The notes beneath the pieces are model-generated. The model saw only the letters and a list, made by a program, of their open reading frames with translations, was not told the DNA's origin and ran no database searches. A DNA stretch of 64,000 nt from Micromonospora sonchi (lineage in GTDB: Bacteria > Actinomycetota > Actinomycetes > Mycobacteriales > Micromonosporaceae), in assembly GCF_014646235.1 (NCBI RefSeq), contig NZ_BMNB01000010.1:157942-221941 (forward strand), read 5' to 3'. This document shows positions 53,348-61,826 of the stretch, one piece after another (positions within the stretch are counted from its first letter, which is position 1; every line of letters starts with the position of its first letter). The position numbers were made by a program, and so were the translations under genes.

Positions 53348-54217
53348 TTACCAGGAGCCGGCGGTGGGGCCGGCGGAGCCGCCTCGACGGCGTAGGTACT
53401 TCTCGAACTCCTGGGCGATCTCGTCCCCGGTCAGCGGGGTGATGCCGGCGTCGCCGACCCGCTCCTCCAGCTCACGCACGTACTCGCCGAGTTCGGCGTC
53501 CTGCTCGGCGGCGCTGCGCACCCGCTGTTCCCACTCGGCGGCCTCCTCGGCCAGGTCGGCCATCGGCACCGGCAGGTCGAGCACCTCCTCGACCCGGTGC
53601 AGCAGGGCGAGAGTCGCCTTCGGGCAGGGCGGGTTGTTGGCGTAGTGCGGCACGTGCACCCAGAACGAGACCGCGTCGACCTCGGCCCGGGTGCAGGCGT
53701 CGTGCAGCACGCCCACGATGCCCGTCGGCCCGTCGTAGCGGGTGGGGGTGAGTTGGTAGCGCTTGGCGGCGTCGGCGTCGGAGGCGCTGCCGCTGATCGG
53801 CAGCGGCCGAGTGTAGGGCACGTCGGCCAGCAGGGCGCCCAGCAGCACCACCCGCTCGACCTCCAGGGCGTGGCAGAGCTCCAGCACCTGCTCGCAGAAG
53901 GTCCGCCAGCGCATGCTCGGCTCGATGCCCCGGATCAGCACCACGTCCCGCTCAGTGCCGGACGGGCTGGCCACGGTGAACCGCGTCGTCGGCCATTCCA
54001 CCCGGCGGGTGGCGCCGTCGGACATCGTGATGGTGGGCCGGCTGACCTGGAAGTCGTAGAAGTCCTCCGGATCCAGTTCGGTGACGGGCCGGGCCTGCCA
54101 CACCTGCTCGAGGTGCTCGACGGCGGCGGTCGAGGCGTCGGCGGCGTCGTTCCAGCCTTCGAACGCGGCGATGGCCACCGGAGACCGCAGCACCGGCAGG
54201 CCGTCGAACTCGGTCAC
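53348..54217 (-). CDS. PAC2 family protein
   Basis: A 289-residue protein of the PAC2 (proteasome assembly chaperone-like) family found next to mycothiol and proteasome genes in actinobacteria: PVAIAAFEGWNDAADASTAA, DVVLIRGIEPSMRWRTFCEQ, VLLGALLADVPYTRPLPISG and FWVHVPHYANNPPCPKATLA. The function of bacterial members is unsettled. The ATG at 54217 is the only good start. It diverges from metH with about 300 bp between. Confidence 0.85.
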   Translation of the reverse strand: MTEFDGLPVLRSPVAIAAFEGWNDAADASTAAVEHLEQVWQARPVTELDPEDFYDFQVSRPTITMSDGATRRVEWPTTRFTVASPSGTERDVVLIRGIEPSMRWRTFCEQVLELCHALEVERVVLLGALLADVPYTRPLPISGSASDADAAKRYQLTPTRYDGPTGIVGVLHDACTRAEVDAVSFWVHVPHYANNPPCPKATLALLHRVEEVLDLPVPMADLAEEAAEWEQRVRSAAEQDAELGEYVRELEERVGDAGITPLTGDEIAQEFEKYLRRRGGSAGPTAGSW

Positions 54218-54524
54218 GCCGTCACCCCACCCCGCTCGTCACCGGCGGCGCCGGGGGCGGCCCCCGTCGCGCGCCCGTCGGGCATGGTGGTGTCGCTGTA
54301 GTCCCTCACATCAGTCAGCCTACGTGCCGCGCGAAAAGGTGGCCCGTTGGCCGCGCCGGATTGCGGCCGGCGTCCGCGTCGGCGTCCCGGGCCGCCGCAG
54401 AACCGGATCGCCGACGCCAACCGGCATAGCGGCGCAAAGCCGGACAGCCTGCTCCCGGTGGCATGATGTGGGACGGTGCGGCGCCGGGAATCGCGCCGCA
54501 CTCGGGCGGACTAACCTGGGGTAC

Positions 54525-57500
54525 GTGCGGACTTCGTTGCTCGATGCGCTGGCAGACCGGATCCTCATCGCCGACGGGGCGATGGGGACGATGCTCCAGA
54601 CCGCCGACCTGCCCCTGGAAGACTTCGACGGCCTCGAGGGCTGCAACGAGATCCTCAACATCACCCGCCCGGACGTGGTGCGGGGGGTGCACGAGGCGTA
54701 CCTCGACGCCGGCGCGGACTGCGTCGAAACCAACACCTTCGGCGCGAACCTGGCCAATCTCGGCGAGTACGACATCCAGCACCGGATCCGGGAACTTTCC
54801 GCCGCCGGCGCCCGGATCGCCCGGGAGGCGGCCGACGCGTACGCCACACCCGAACGGCCCCGCTTCGTGCTCGGCTCGATCGGCCCCGGCACGAAGCTGC
54901 CCACCCTCGGCCACACCCCCTACGCGACGCTGCGGGACGCGTACCAGGAAAACGCCGCCGGCCTGCTCGAGGGCGGCGCGGACGCCCTGATCGTGGAGAC
55001 CTGCCAGGACCTGCTCCAAGCCAAGGCCGCCGTGGTCGGCTCGCACCGGGCCATGGCGGAGTTGGGCCGCAAGGTCCCGCTGATCTGCCAGGTCACCGTG
55101 GAGACCACCGGCACCATGCTGGTCGGCAGCGAGATCGGCGCGGCGTTGACCGCGATCGAGCCGCTCGGCGTCGACCTCATCGGCCTGAACTGCGCCACCG
55201 GGCCGGCCGAGATGGGTGAGCACCTGCGCTACCTCTCCCAGCACGCCCGGGTGCCGCTGTCGGTGATGCCGAACGCAGGCCTGCCGCAGCTCACCGCCGA
55301 CGGCGCGGTCTACCCGCTGACCCCGGTGGAGTTGGCCGACGCCCTGGAACGCTTCGTCACCGAGTACGGCGTATCCCTGATCGGCGGTTGTTGCGGCAGC
55401 ACCCCCGAGCACGTCCGGGTGCTCGCCGAGCGGCTGGCCGGCGCCCGGCCGGGCCCGCGCGAGCCGCGCATCGACCCGGGTGTCTCCTCGGTCTACCAGC
55501 ACGTGCCGTTCGCTCAGGACGTCAGCGTGCTGATGGTGGGGGAGCGGAGCAACGCCAACGGCTCCCGGGCGTTCCGGGAGGCGATGCTCGCCGCCGACTG
55601 GCAGTCCTGCGTGGAGATCGCCCGTGGCCAGGCCCGCGACGGCTCGCACCTGCTGGACCTCTGCGTCGACTACGTGGGACGCGACGGCACCACCGACATG
55701 CGCGAGCTGGCCGGCCGGTTCGCCACCGCCTCCACTCTGCCGATCATGCTGGACTCGACCGAGCCGGCGGTGATCGAGGCGGGGCTGGAGATGCTCGGCG
55801 GCCGGTGCGTGGTCAACTCGGTCAACTTCGAGGACGGCGACGGCCCCGGGTCGCGGTACGCGCGGGTGATGCCGGTGGTTGCCGAGCACGGCGCCGCCGT
55901 GGTGGCCCTGCTCATCGACGAGGAGGGCCAGGCCCGCACGAAGGAGTGGAAGGTACGCATCGCCGAGCGGCTGATCGCCGACCTCACCGGCCGGTGGGGG
56001 ATGCGCCGCTCCGACATCCTCATCGACGCGCTGACCTTCCCGATCGCCACCGGTCAGGAGGAGACCCGCCGCGACGGCATCGAGACGATCGAGGCGATCC
56101 GGGAGATCGCCCGCCGCTGGCCCGGGGTGAACTTCACCCTGGGCATCTCCAACGTCTCCTTCGGGCTCAACCCGGCCGCCCGGCAGGTGCTCAACTCGGT
56201 CTTCCTGCACGAGTGCGTGCAGGCCGGGCTCACCTCGGCGATCGTGCACGCCAGCAAGATCCTGCCGATGTCGAAGATCCCCGACGAGCAGCGCGAGGTC
56301 GCCCTCGACCTGATCCACGACCGCCGCCGCGAGGGCTACGACCCGGTGCAGCGCTTCATCGAGCTCTTCGAGGGCATCGACGCGGCCTCGGCGCGCGCCA
56401 CCCGCGCCGAGGAACTGGCCGCGCTGCCGCTCAACGAGCGGCTCAAGCGGCGGATCATCGACGGCGAACGCAACGGCCTGGAGGCCGACCTGGACGCGGC
56501 GATGGCCGCCGGCACGGCCCCGCTGGCCATCATCAACGACATCCTGCTGGATGGCATGAAGGTGGTCGGCGAGCTGTTCGGTTCCGGGCAGATGCAGTTG
56601 CCGTTCGTGCTTCAATCCGCCGAGGTGATGAAGACCGCGGTGGCGTACCTCGAACCGCACCTGGAGAAGGCCGACGACGACGGCAAGGGTCGCATCGTGC
56701 TCGCCACGGTCCGGGGCGACGTGCACGACATCGGCAAGAACCTGGTCGACATCATCCTCTCCAACAACGGCTACGAGGTGGTCAACATCGGCATCAAGCA
56801 GCCGATCTCCGCCATCCTCGACGCCGCCGAGCAGCACCGCGCCGATGTCATCGGCATGTCGGGCCTGCTGGTCAAGAGCACGGTCGTGATGAAGGAGAAC
56901 CTGGCCGAGATGGCCTCGCGTGGGGTCGCGGAGCGCTGGCCGGTCCTGCTCGGCGGTGCGGCGCTGACCCGGGCGTACGTCGAGGACGACCTGCGGTCGA
57001 TCTTCCCCGGCCAGGTGCACTACGCCCGCGACGCCTTCGAGGGACTGTCCCTGATGGACCGGGTGATGACGGCCAAGCGCGGCGGCGCGCCGGTGATCGA
57101 CCCCGAGCGGGAGGTGGCCCTGGCGGCCCGGCGGGCCCGCCGGGAACGGCAACGGGCCATTGTCGCCGAGTCCCTGCCGGACCTGCACGACACCTCGGTC
57201 CGCTCGACCGTCGCCACCGACGTGCCGGTGCCGGCGGCGCCGTTCCGCGGCACCCGGGTGGTCAAGGGTGTGCCGTTGGCCGACTACGCGGCGCTGCTGG
57301 ACGAGCGCGCCACCTTCATGGGCCAGTGGGGGCTGCGGGGTGCGCGCGGCGGCACGGGCCCGTCGTACGAGGAACTGGTGGAGACCGAGGGCCGGCCCCG
57401 GCTGCGCTACTGGCTGGACCGGCTGATCGCCGACCAGGTGCTGGAAGCGGCCGTGGTGTACGGCTACTTCCCGGCCTACTCCGAGGGCAACGACCTGGTG

Positions 57501-58040
57501 GTGCTGGACGAGAACGGGCACGCCGAGCGGGCCCGGTTCACCTTCCCCCGGCAGCGCCAGGAGCGGCGACTCTGCCTGGCCGACTTCTTCCGCCCCCGCG
57601 GCGACCAACTGGACGTGGTCGCGTTGCAGCTGGTCACCGTGGGCCAGCCGGTCAGCGAGTACGCGGCCAAGCTGTTCGCCGCCAACGAGTACCGCGACTA
57701 CCTGGAGGTGCACGGGCTCTCCGTGCAGCTCACCGAGGCCCTCGCCGAGTACTGGCACAAGCGCGTCCGAGCCGAGCTGACCCTGCCCGAGGGCCGTACC
57801 GTCGCCGACGACGACCCGGCGGACCTGGCCGGCCTGCTGCGCACCGACTACCGCGGCTGCCGGTACGCGTTCGGCTACCCGGCCTGCCCCGACCTGGAGG
57901 ACCGGGCGAAGATCGTGGAGCTGCTCGGCGCCGAGCGGATCGGCGTGCAACTCTCCGAGGAGTTCCAGCTCATGCCGGAGCAGGCCACCGACGCCATCGT
58001 CGTCCACCACCCCGAGGCCAGCTACTTCAACGCCAAGTAA
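54525..58040 (+). CDS. metH: Cobalamin-dependent methionine synthase
   Basis: An 1171-residue multidomain enzyme with all four modules: homocysteine-binding (NTFGANLANLGEYDI and the zinc cysteines in GGCCGSTPEH), pterin-binding (ANGSRAFREAMLAADW, GISNVSFGLNPAAR), B12-binding (GDVHDIGKNLVDIIL, the His that binds cobalt) and the AdoMet reactivation domain (GYFPAYSEGNDL, FGYPACPDLED). The enzyme moves a methyl group from methyl-THF to homocysteine. The GTG at 54525 is used; the frame is open to 54081 but that part is antisense to PAC2. No cobalamin riboswitch is evident upstream. Confidence 0.95.
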   Translation: MRTSLLDALADRILIADGAMGTMLQTADLPLEDFDGLEGCNEILNITRPDVVRGVHEAYLDAGADCVETNTFGANLANLGEYDIQHRIRELSAAGARIAREAADAYATPERPRFVLGSIGPGTKLPTLGHTPYATLRDAYQENAAGLLEGGADALIVETCQDLLQAKAAVVGSHRAMAELGRKVPLICQVTVETTGTMLVGSEIGAALTAIEPLGVDLIGLNCATGPAEMGEHLRYLSQHARVPLSVMPNAGLPQLTADGAVYPLTPVELADALERFVTEYGVSLIGGCCGSTPEHVRVLAERLAGARPGPREPRIDPGVSSVYQHVPFAQDVSVLMVGERSNANGSRAFREAMLAADWQSCVEIARGQARDGSHLLDLCVDYVGRDGTTDMRELAGRFATASTLPIMLDSTEPAVIEAGLEMLGGRCVVNSVNFEDGDGPGSRYARVMPVVAEHGAAVVALLIDEEGQARTKEWKVRIAERLIADLTGRWGMRRSDILIDALTFPIATGQEETRRDGIETIEAIREIARRWPGVNFTLGISNVSFGLNPAARQVLNSVFLHECVQAGLTSAIVHASKILPMSKIPDEQREVALDLIHDRRREGYDPVQRFIELFEGIDAASARATRAEELAALPLNERLKRRIIDGERNGLEADLDAAMAAGTAPLAIINDILLDGMKVVGELFGSGQMQLPFVLQSAEVMKTAVAYLEPHLEKADDDGKGRIVLATVRGDVHDIGKNLVDIILSNNGYEVVNIGIKQPISAILDAAEQHRADVIGMSGLLVKSTVVMKENLAEMASRGVAERWPVLLGGAALTRAYVEDDLRSIFPGQVHYARDAFEGLSLMDRVMTAKRGGAPVIDPEREVALAARRARRERQRAIVAESLPDLHDTSVRSTVATDVPVPAAPFRGTRVVKGVPLADYAALLDERATFMGQWGLRGARGGTGPSYEELVETEGRPRLRYWLDRLIADQVLEAAVVYGYFPAYSEGNDLVVLDENGHAERARFTFPRQRQERRLCLADFFRPRGDQLDVVALQLVTVGQPVSEYAAKLFAANEYRDYLEVHGLSVQLTEALAEYWHKRVRAELTLPEGRTVADDDPADLAGLLRTDYRGCRYAFGYPACPDLEDRAKIVELLGAERIGVQLSEEFQLMPEQATDAIVVHHPEASYFNAK

Positions 58041-58402
58041 TGACCGCAGGTGCCGTGACCTGCACTTCCGGCACCTGCGGACTTCGGGCACCCGTCAGCC
58101 CGGGGAGTTCGTTGTCAACTGGTATGCGGATGGAGGGGCTCGCCTGACCTCCGCAGCCAGTTGATCGACTCCGTTCCGTCGGTACGGCGGTGTCCGATCG
58201 GTCGGGACACCGCCATTATGGCGAAACGGCGATCTGGGGCACGTCGCGGACGACATGTGAGCGGGCGCGCCAGGAACGGCACGGCAAGTGATCTTCTCGG
58301 GATGCCGTCGGCTTGAGTGAGTACTGGGCCGGTGAGGTCTGCGAATGACAGGAAAGCGATCATGATCTGAGCGATGCTGTTGGGACCCCGTGGCACCATC
58401 GC
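58041..58402. other. 362-bp gap after metH
   Basis: No convincing gene. It contains a hairpin (58186-58214) and the start of a minus-strand open frame (58115-58594) whose sequence looks like a shadow of the opposite-strand gene. GC content and base runs differ slightly from the surrounding genes, which fits the edge of a plasticity region. Confidence 0.5.
58186..58214. terminator. Hairpin downstream of metH
   Basis: GGCGGTGTCC (58186-58195) pairs perfectly with GGACACCGCC (58205-58214) across a 9-base loop. It lies about 150 bp after the metH stop. There is no T-run, so an intrinsic terminator is not certain; it may be a processing or pausing hairpin. Confidence 0.4.
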
Positions 58403-58906
58403 GTGGTGCTCCAATCTATAGAGATCACGGCCACCCTCGCCGTGCCACAGTCGCCGTTCCACAACCTCCACTGGAACAGTGCACTTGAACTGAGCATCGA
58501 CTGCTTCGTCTGCGAGCGCATTGGCCGGACCACTCGCTTCGAATTGGGAGCGGAGCGAGCCATCTGCTCCGGGGACAGCCGCACCGACAGGCACTACACC
58601 GCCGCACGGATGTCAGCCTTCGATACTGGCGCAGCGAAAGATCAGATCACCCTCCGGGCGGTGGTGGACTACTGGTTTGCGCCATTCCATGACGCCAAAC
58701 GTGATGTAGCCGCTACGCCACTGACGCGTGGGTATGGCTCGCCGTGGGTCCGGCTCCACCTCGGCTACCACTGTCCCGAGCACAACGCGTCAGGTGCTTT
58801 CTCCGATCAGACCAACCTCGTCCGGCCGTGCCCCACCCCCTGCGAACACTGCGCTGTGCCGATCGCCGAGAGCCGAGAGGTGCCCCGAGTCCGGCTCCTC
58901 ACCTAG
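58403..58906 (+). CDS. Unrecognised Cys/His-rich protein
   Basis: 167 residues with metal-type spacing: SIDCFVCERIGRTTRFELGA (C-x2-C) near residue 33, then YHCPEHNASGAF and PCPTPCEHCAVPIAESREVP near the end, which add further Cys and His. The folding core looks like a small zinc-binding protein with an RLHLGYHCPEH strand. No named family is recognised. GTG starts at 58403 or 58406 are both possible. It stands alone after metH, in the plasticity zone, with no clear operon partner. Confidence 0.5.
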   Translation: MVLQSIEITATLAVPQSPFHNLHWNSALELSIDCFVCERIGRTTRFELGAERAICSGDSRTDRHYTAARMSAFDTGAAKDQITLRAVVDYWFAPFHDAKRDVAATPLTRGYGSPWVRLHLGYHCPEHNASGAFSDQTNLVRPCPTPCEHCAVPIAESREVPRVRLLT

Positions 58907-59319
58907 CCTCGGCGGGCTATCAGCAGCGCTGTTGAGCTGGGCAAACGGGTGCTCCAAGACGCCCAAGATCATTGCACGTATTTTGAGGCGGAGCGGATTC
59001 CAGTTGAGGAGACGACTCGGGCAGGGGCGGATCGACGTTGGTCGTGGACGGTGACCGGGTGCCGATCGGGGGCTCTCGGATCTCACGGCTCATAGGCGTT
59101 GGGGGTGACGGCGTACCTCGCTGACACTGAAGCGTACGATGAGGGTTCCCTGACCGAGTGCGGCAGCGACAGCACCCAGCAGCGAGGCGACTGCGCAACC
59201 AGAGGCGGCATCGTGCGCTGGTGCCGACGGCACCACCGCTGAGCCGGGCCGAGCGTGGCGCCCGAATCGCCGAAGATTCCGACATCACTGGTGCATGTGT
59301 CCGGTCTGCTGGCGGCGGC
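58907..59319. other. 413-bp gap with decayed sequence
   Basis: No intact gene. A reading frame around 58935-59050 encodes fragments such as AVELGKRVLQDAQDHCTYFE and then PVEETTRAGADRRW, the latter matching the C-terminus of the 87-residue protein at 61563-61826 (PVEETTRAVPDRRW). This looks like debris of an older gene or a duplicated cassette. Confidence 0.6.
59004..59072 (+). repeat. Degenerate copy of 61776-61842
   Basis: About 70 bases here, TGAGGAGACGACTCGGGCA and on to GGTGACCGGGTGCCGAT, align with the end of the 87-residue gene and the start of the XRE gene at 61816 (CGAGGAGACGACTCGGGCG, GGTGAGCGGGTGCCGAT). The start codon and reading frame are not preserved, so this is a non-coding remnant of a duplication. 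Confidence 0.65.
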
Positions 59320-59652
59320 TCAACGCTTCTTCCGGTTGTTAGGTCTCGGGCCCGGTCGTCCGCCCATGTGGGTTCTAATCTCGTTAACTAACTTCTGTGT
59401 TTGCCGCGTCCGATGGTCGCCTGATCCGAATAGTCGTCTTTCTGCTTCGAGTTTTGCCGTTGCCTGTGTTCGTGCGGCCAGCACCGCGCCTCGCCGTAGT
59501 AGCAGATGCGCCAAGTTGGCGCGAGTTGCCAGGGTGTTGGGGTGGTCGGGGCCGAGGACGCGTAGTTGGTCGGTGAGGAGTTGCTCGAAGCTGGTGATGG
59601 CGGCGTGGTGGTCGCCGGCCTCGCCTCTCCAACTGGCGAGGTTGGTGTGGCG
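59320..59652 (-). pseudogene. Truncated TPR (NB-ARC/TPR-type) protein, 3' remnant
   Basis: About 110 codons to the TGA at 59320-59322. RHTNLASWRGEAGDHHAAIT, SFEQLLTDQLRVLGPDHPNT and LATRANLAHLLLRRGAVLAA are TPR units typical of the C-terminal array of actinobacterial NB-ARC/TPR regulators. Upstream the frame becomes non-protein-like and runs into the divergent XRE gene, so the N-terminal ATPase part is lost. The lone 3' fragment implies deletion or recombination. Confidence 0.75.
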
Positions 59653-59769
59653 AAGGTCGAACTCTCCGGCCTGGCGCTTGCAGACTTTGGCGGTAAGCGC
59701 GGGTACCGTCGACTGTGGTGGTCTGCCAATCACTGGTGGTCCGCTGCCCAGACTGCTACCTGGGGGACG

Positions 59770-60969
59770 ATGATGAGCGATTCCGCGACGTTTGGTGCGC
59801 GTCTTCGGATGTACCGCGAGCGTGCGGGGAAGACCCGGCCGGTTCTTGGTGGGTTGGTCGGGCGTAGCGCGGAGTGGGTCAAGGCTCTGGAGAATGGTCG
59901 GCTTTTGCCGCCTCGCCTGCCCATGTTGCTGCGGTTGGCTGAGGTGCTCGATATTTCCGATCTTGCGGATTTGACTGGTGATCAGTCGTTGCCGGTGGCG
60001 TCGGTGACCAGGGCCGGGCATTCCGAGGTCGGCAAGGTGGCTGCCGCGATGCAACGCGCTTCCGTGCCGATGGGCGCGGTGACGCCAGTTGAGGTGGTGC
60101 GCGATCTGGTTGATCAGGCCTGGGCATTGTGGCATCGGTCCACGGCTGAGCGTACGGCGGCAGCGGCTGTGCTTCCCGGGTTGCTGACGGATGTGCAACG
60201 GAGCGTCCGGAAGCTCGATGGCGGGGACCGTCGGCAGGCGTTGGTCGAGTTGGCGCGGGTGTATCACCTGGTGCAGTTGTACTTGGCGCACCAACCGTTG
60301 CCGGAGTTGGTGTGGCTGGCTGCCGACCGGGCGATGTCGGCTGCCCAGGACGCGGACGACCCGGCCGCGATGGCGGTGGCTGCCTGGTACTACGCGCACG
60401 TCTACCGGGGCGCGAACCAGGTCGACGCCGCCGAGCAGGTGCTGGTCGAGGCTGCGGAACTGGTCGACCCGGCGGCGGGTGGTGAGCAGTTGACGCGGTG
60501 GGGTCAGGTGCAACTCGGTATTGCGCTGGGCCACAGCAAGGCCGGCCGGGCCGGTCGGGCGTGGCGGGCGTGGGATGCCGCCGACTCGGCCGCGAGCCGG
60601 CTCGGCGGTGGGTACGTCCATCCGTGGCTGATGTTCGGCTCGGCGGCGTGTGCGGCGTATGCGGTCACCATAGAGACGGACCTGTGCCGGCCGGGCGAGG
60701 CGGTGCGGCGGGCCGACACCACCGACTATCGGGCGTTGCCCTCGCACACCCGCCGGGCTGCCGCATTGATCGATGCCGCTCGGGCGCACATGCTGGATCG
60801 TGGGGAGGTCGCGGCGGTGCACCTGCTCGGCCGGGCATTGCGGGAGAGCGTCGACACGGTACGGCACAACCCTTATGCCCGCACTGTCGCGCTGGAACTG
60901 TCGAATCGGGCGGGCACGGTTGGTGAGGATGCCCGAGAGTTGGCCCTCGCCATCGGCATGACCGGGTAA
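59770..60969 (+). CDS. XRE-type HTH regulator with helical-repeat domain 1
   Basis: A 399-residue protein. An N-terminal HTH (FGARLRMYRERAGKTRPVLG, RSAEWVKALENGRLLPPRLP) is followed by a C-terminal helical-repeat region (about 100-395, VWLAADRAMSAAQDADDPAA, TRWGQVQLGIALGHSKAGRA) like the TPR-containing XRE regulators abundant in actinobacteria. The start ATG 59770 follows a GGGGGACG site. It diverges from the TPR remnant. The function is unknown; such proteins often sit in variable regions and control local genes. Confidence 0.75.
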   Translation: MMSDSATFGARLRMYRERAGKTRPVLGGLVGRSAEWVKALENGRLLPPRLPMLLRLAEVLDISDLADLTGDQSLPVASVTRAGHSEVGKVAAAMQRASVPMGAVTPVEVVRDLVDQAWALWHRSTAERTAAAAVLPGLLTDVQRSVRKLDGGDRRQALVELARVYHLVQLYLAHQPLPELVWLAADRAMSAAQDADDPAAMAVAAWYYAHVYRGANQVDAAEQVLVEAAELVDPAAGGEQLTRWGQVQLGIALGHSKAGRAGRAWRAWDAADSAASRLGGGYVHPWLMFGSAACAAYAVTIETDLCRPGEAVRRADTTDYRALPSHTRRAAALIDAARAHMLDRGEVAAVHLLGRALRESVDTVRHNPYARTVALELSNRAGTVGEDARELALAIGMTG

Positions 60970-61123
60970 CTCTCCCTCAGGTACAGACTCTCCCCGCCAC
61001 GGCCGGTGACTACTCGTAGCGTTCCCGTCACTGGCGGCGGCGGGCCTGTGCCTGCTTGACACCCGATAGAGCCGCGCCGAACCTCGTCGCCGCCTCCTGT
61101 TGCTCGATCAAGGAGGCGAGTCT

Positions 61124-61339
61124 GTGACGATCTGGTCTGAGCTGCGCATGCTGACGCGGTGGCTGCTCCGGCGGCCTCAGCCTCCGCCACCGCCAGGGAC
61201 CGGGCAGCGATATCAGGACGTCGAGCAGGCAGCGGCGCAGGAGCGTCTGCTCGACCACGCGAGGCAACTACGGCGCTGCCAGGGCCGCCACGAATCGGCA
61301 GACCAGCGCAGCGCACGCCGACCGGAGGGCCTCCGGTGA
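61124..61339 (+). CDS. Small protein, first gene of a coupled cassette
   Basis: 71 residues from GTG 61124, after an excellent AAGGAGG site (61110-61116). The sequence (MTIWSELRMLTRWLLRRPQP, QAAAQERLLDHARQLRRCQG) is basic with a proline-rich middle. The stop overlaps the next GTG (GTGA). Not recognised. Confidence 0.55.
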   Translation: MTIWSELRMLTRWLLRRPQPPPPPGTGQRYQDVEQAAAQERLLDHARQLRRCQGRHESADQRSARRPEGLR

Positions 61340-61566
61340 CCCGACGCGTGGCCAGGTCGTTGGGCCAGTCGGCGGCGACGGGCCGGCACGTCTCGTACGA
61401 CGAGTACATCTCGGCCACCGCGTTGACCTTCGCGCGGCGGCATCGGCCGGTGTGGTCCTCGCAGTTCCAGCGGCGGATCTGTCGCTGTGGTGCCGACCTG
61501 CCGTGCCATGCCCGGCATCGGATTCCGATCAATCGTGGTCACTGGCCCCAGGTGGGTGAGCAGTGA
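61336..61566 (+). CDS. Small Cys/His protein of the cassette
   Basis: 76 residues starting at GTG 61336: MTRRVARSLGQSAATGRHVS, then YDEYISATALTFARRHRPVW and RRICRCGADLPCHARHRIPI. The CRCG and CHARH spacing suggests a small metal site. GTGA overlaps occur at both ends, so it is translated as part of the cassette. No family recognised. Confidence 0.55.
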   Translation: MTRRVARSLGQSAATGRHVSYDEYISATALTFARRHRPVWSSQFQRRICRCGADLPCHARHRIPINRGHWPQVGEQ

Positions 61567-61826
61567 GCGGCGGACCGGAGCGGGTGATCCTCGCGGTCCA
61601 TCTACCAGGGCGCGACGGCTTGTGTGTCGTCTGCCCGGGCGTGGTGGTTGCGGCTGGCTCCATACCCATGCTGGCAGGTGGAGCGGGCGACCAGCCGGCA
61701 GGCCTGCGCGAGCGTCGTCCGGTTTTTCGGGCGGTGCGCGGTGAGCACCCACGGCCCGGTGCTGCCGGTCCGGTCGAGGAGACGACTCGGGCGGTGCCGG
61801 ATCGGCGGTGGCGTCGTGACCGGTGA
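61563..61826 (+). CDS. Small protein of the cassette, duplicated at 59 kb
   Basis: 87 residues, from MSGGPERVILAVHLPGRDGL to PVEETTRAVPDRRWRRDR. The start overlaps the previous stop (GTGA) and the end runs 11 bases into the XRE gene. A decayed copy of its C-terminus is present at 59004-59050. No family is recognised and its middle is Gly/Arg-rich, so it could be an over-read of non-coding DNA held open by high GC; coupling argues for coding. Confidence 0.45.
   Translation: MSGGPERVILAVHLPGRDGLCVVCPGVVVAAGSIPMLAGGAGDQPAGLRERRPVFRAVRGEHPRPGAAGPVEETTRAVPDRRWRRDR

Noticed and set aside
54218..54524. Cobalamin riboswitch upstream of metH
   Set aside because: No B12-box-like conserved core is visible in the 300-bp leader; a covariance-model search would be decisive.
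54315..58091. Long minus-strand ORF (1258 codons) over metH
   Set aside because: Antisense shadow created by high GC; metH on the plus strand has every expected domain.
58115..58594. Minus-strand ORF of 159 codons after metH
   Set aside because: It overlaps the plus-strand Cys/His gene, has no ribosome site and lacks a convincing fold.
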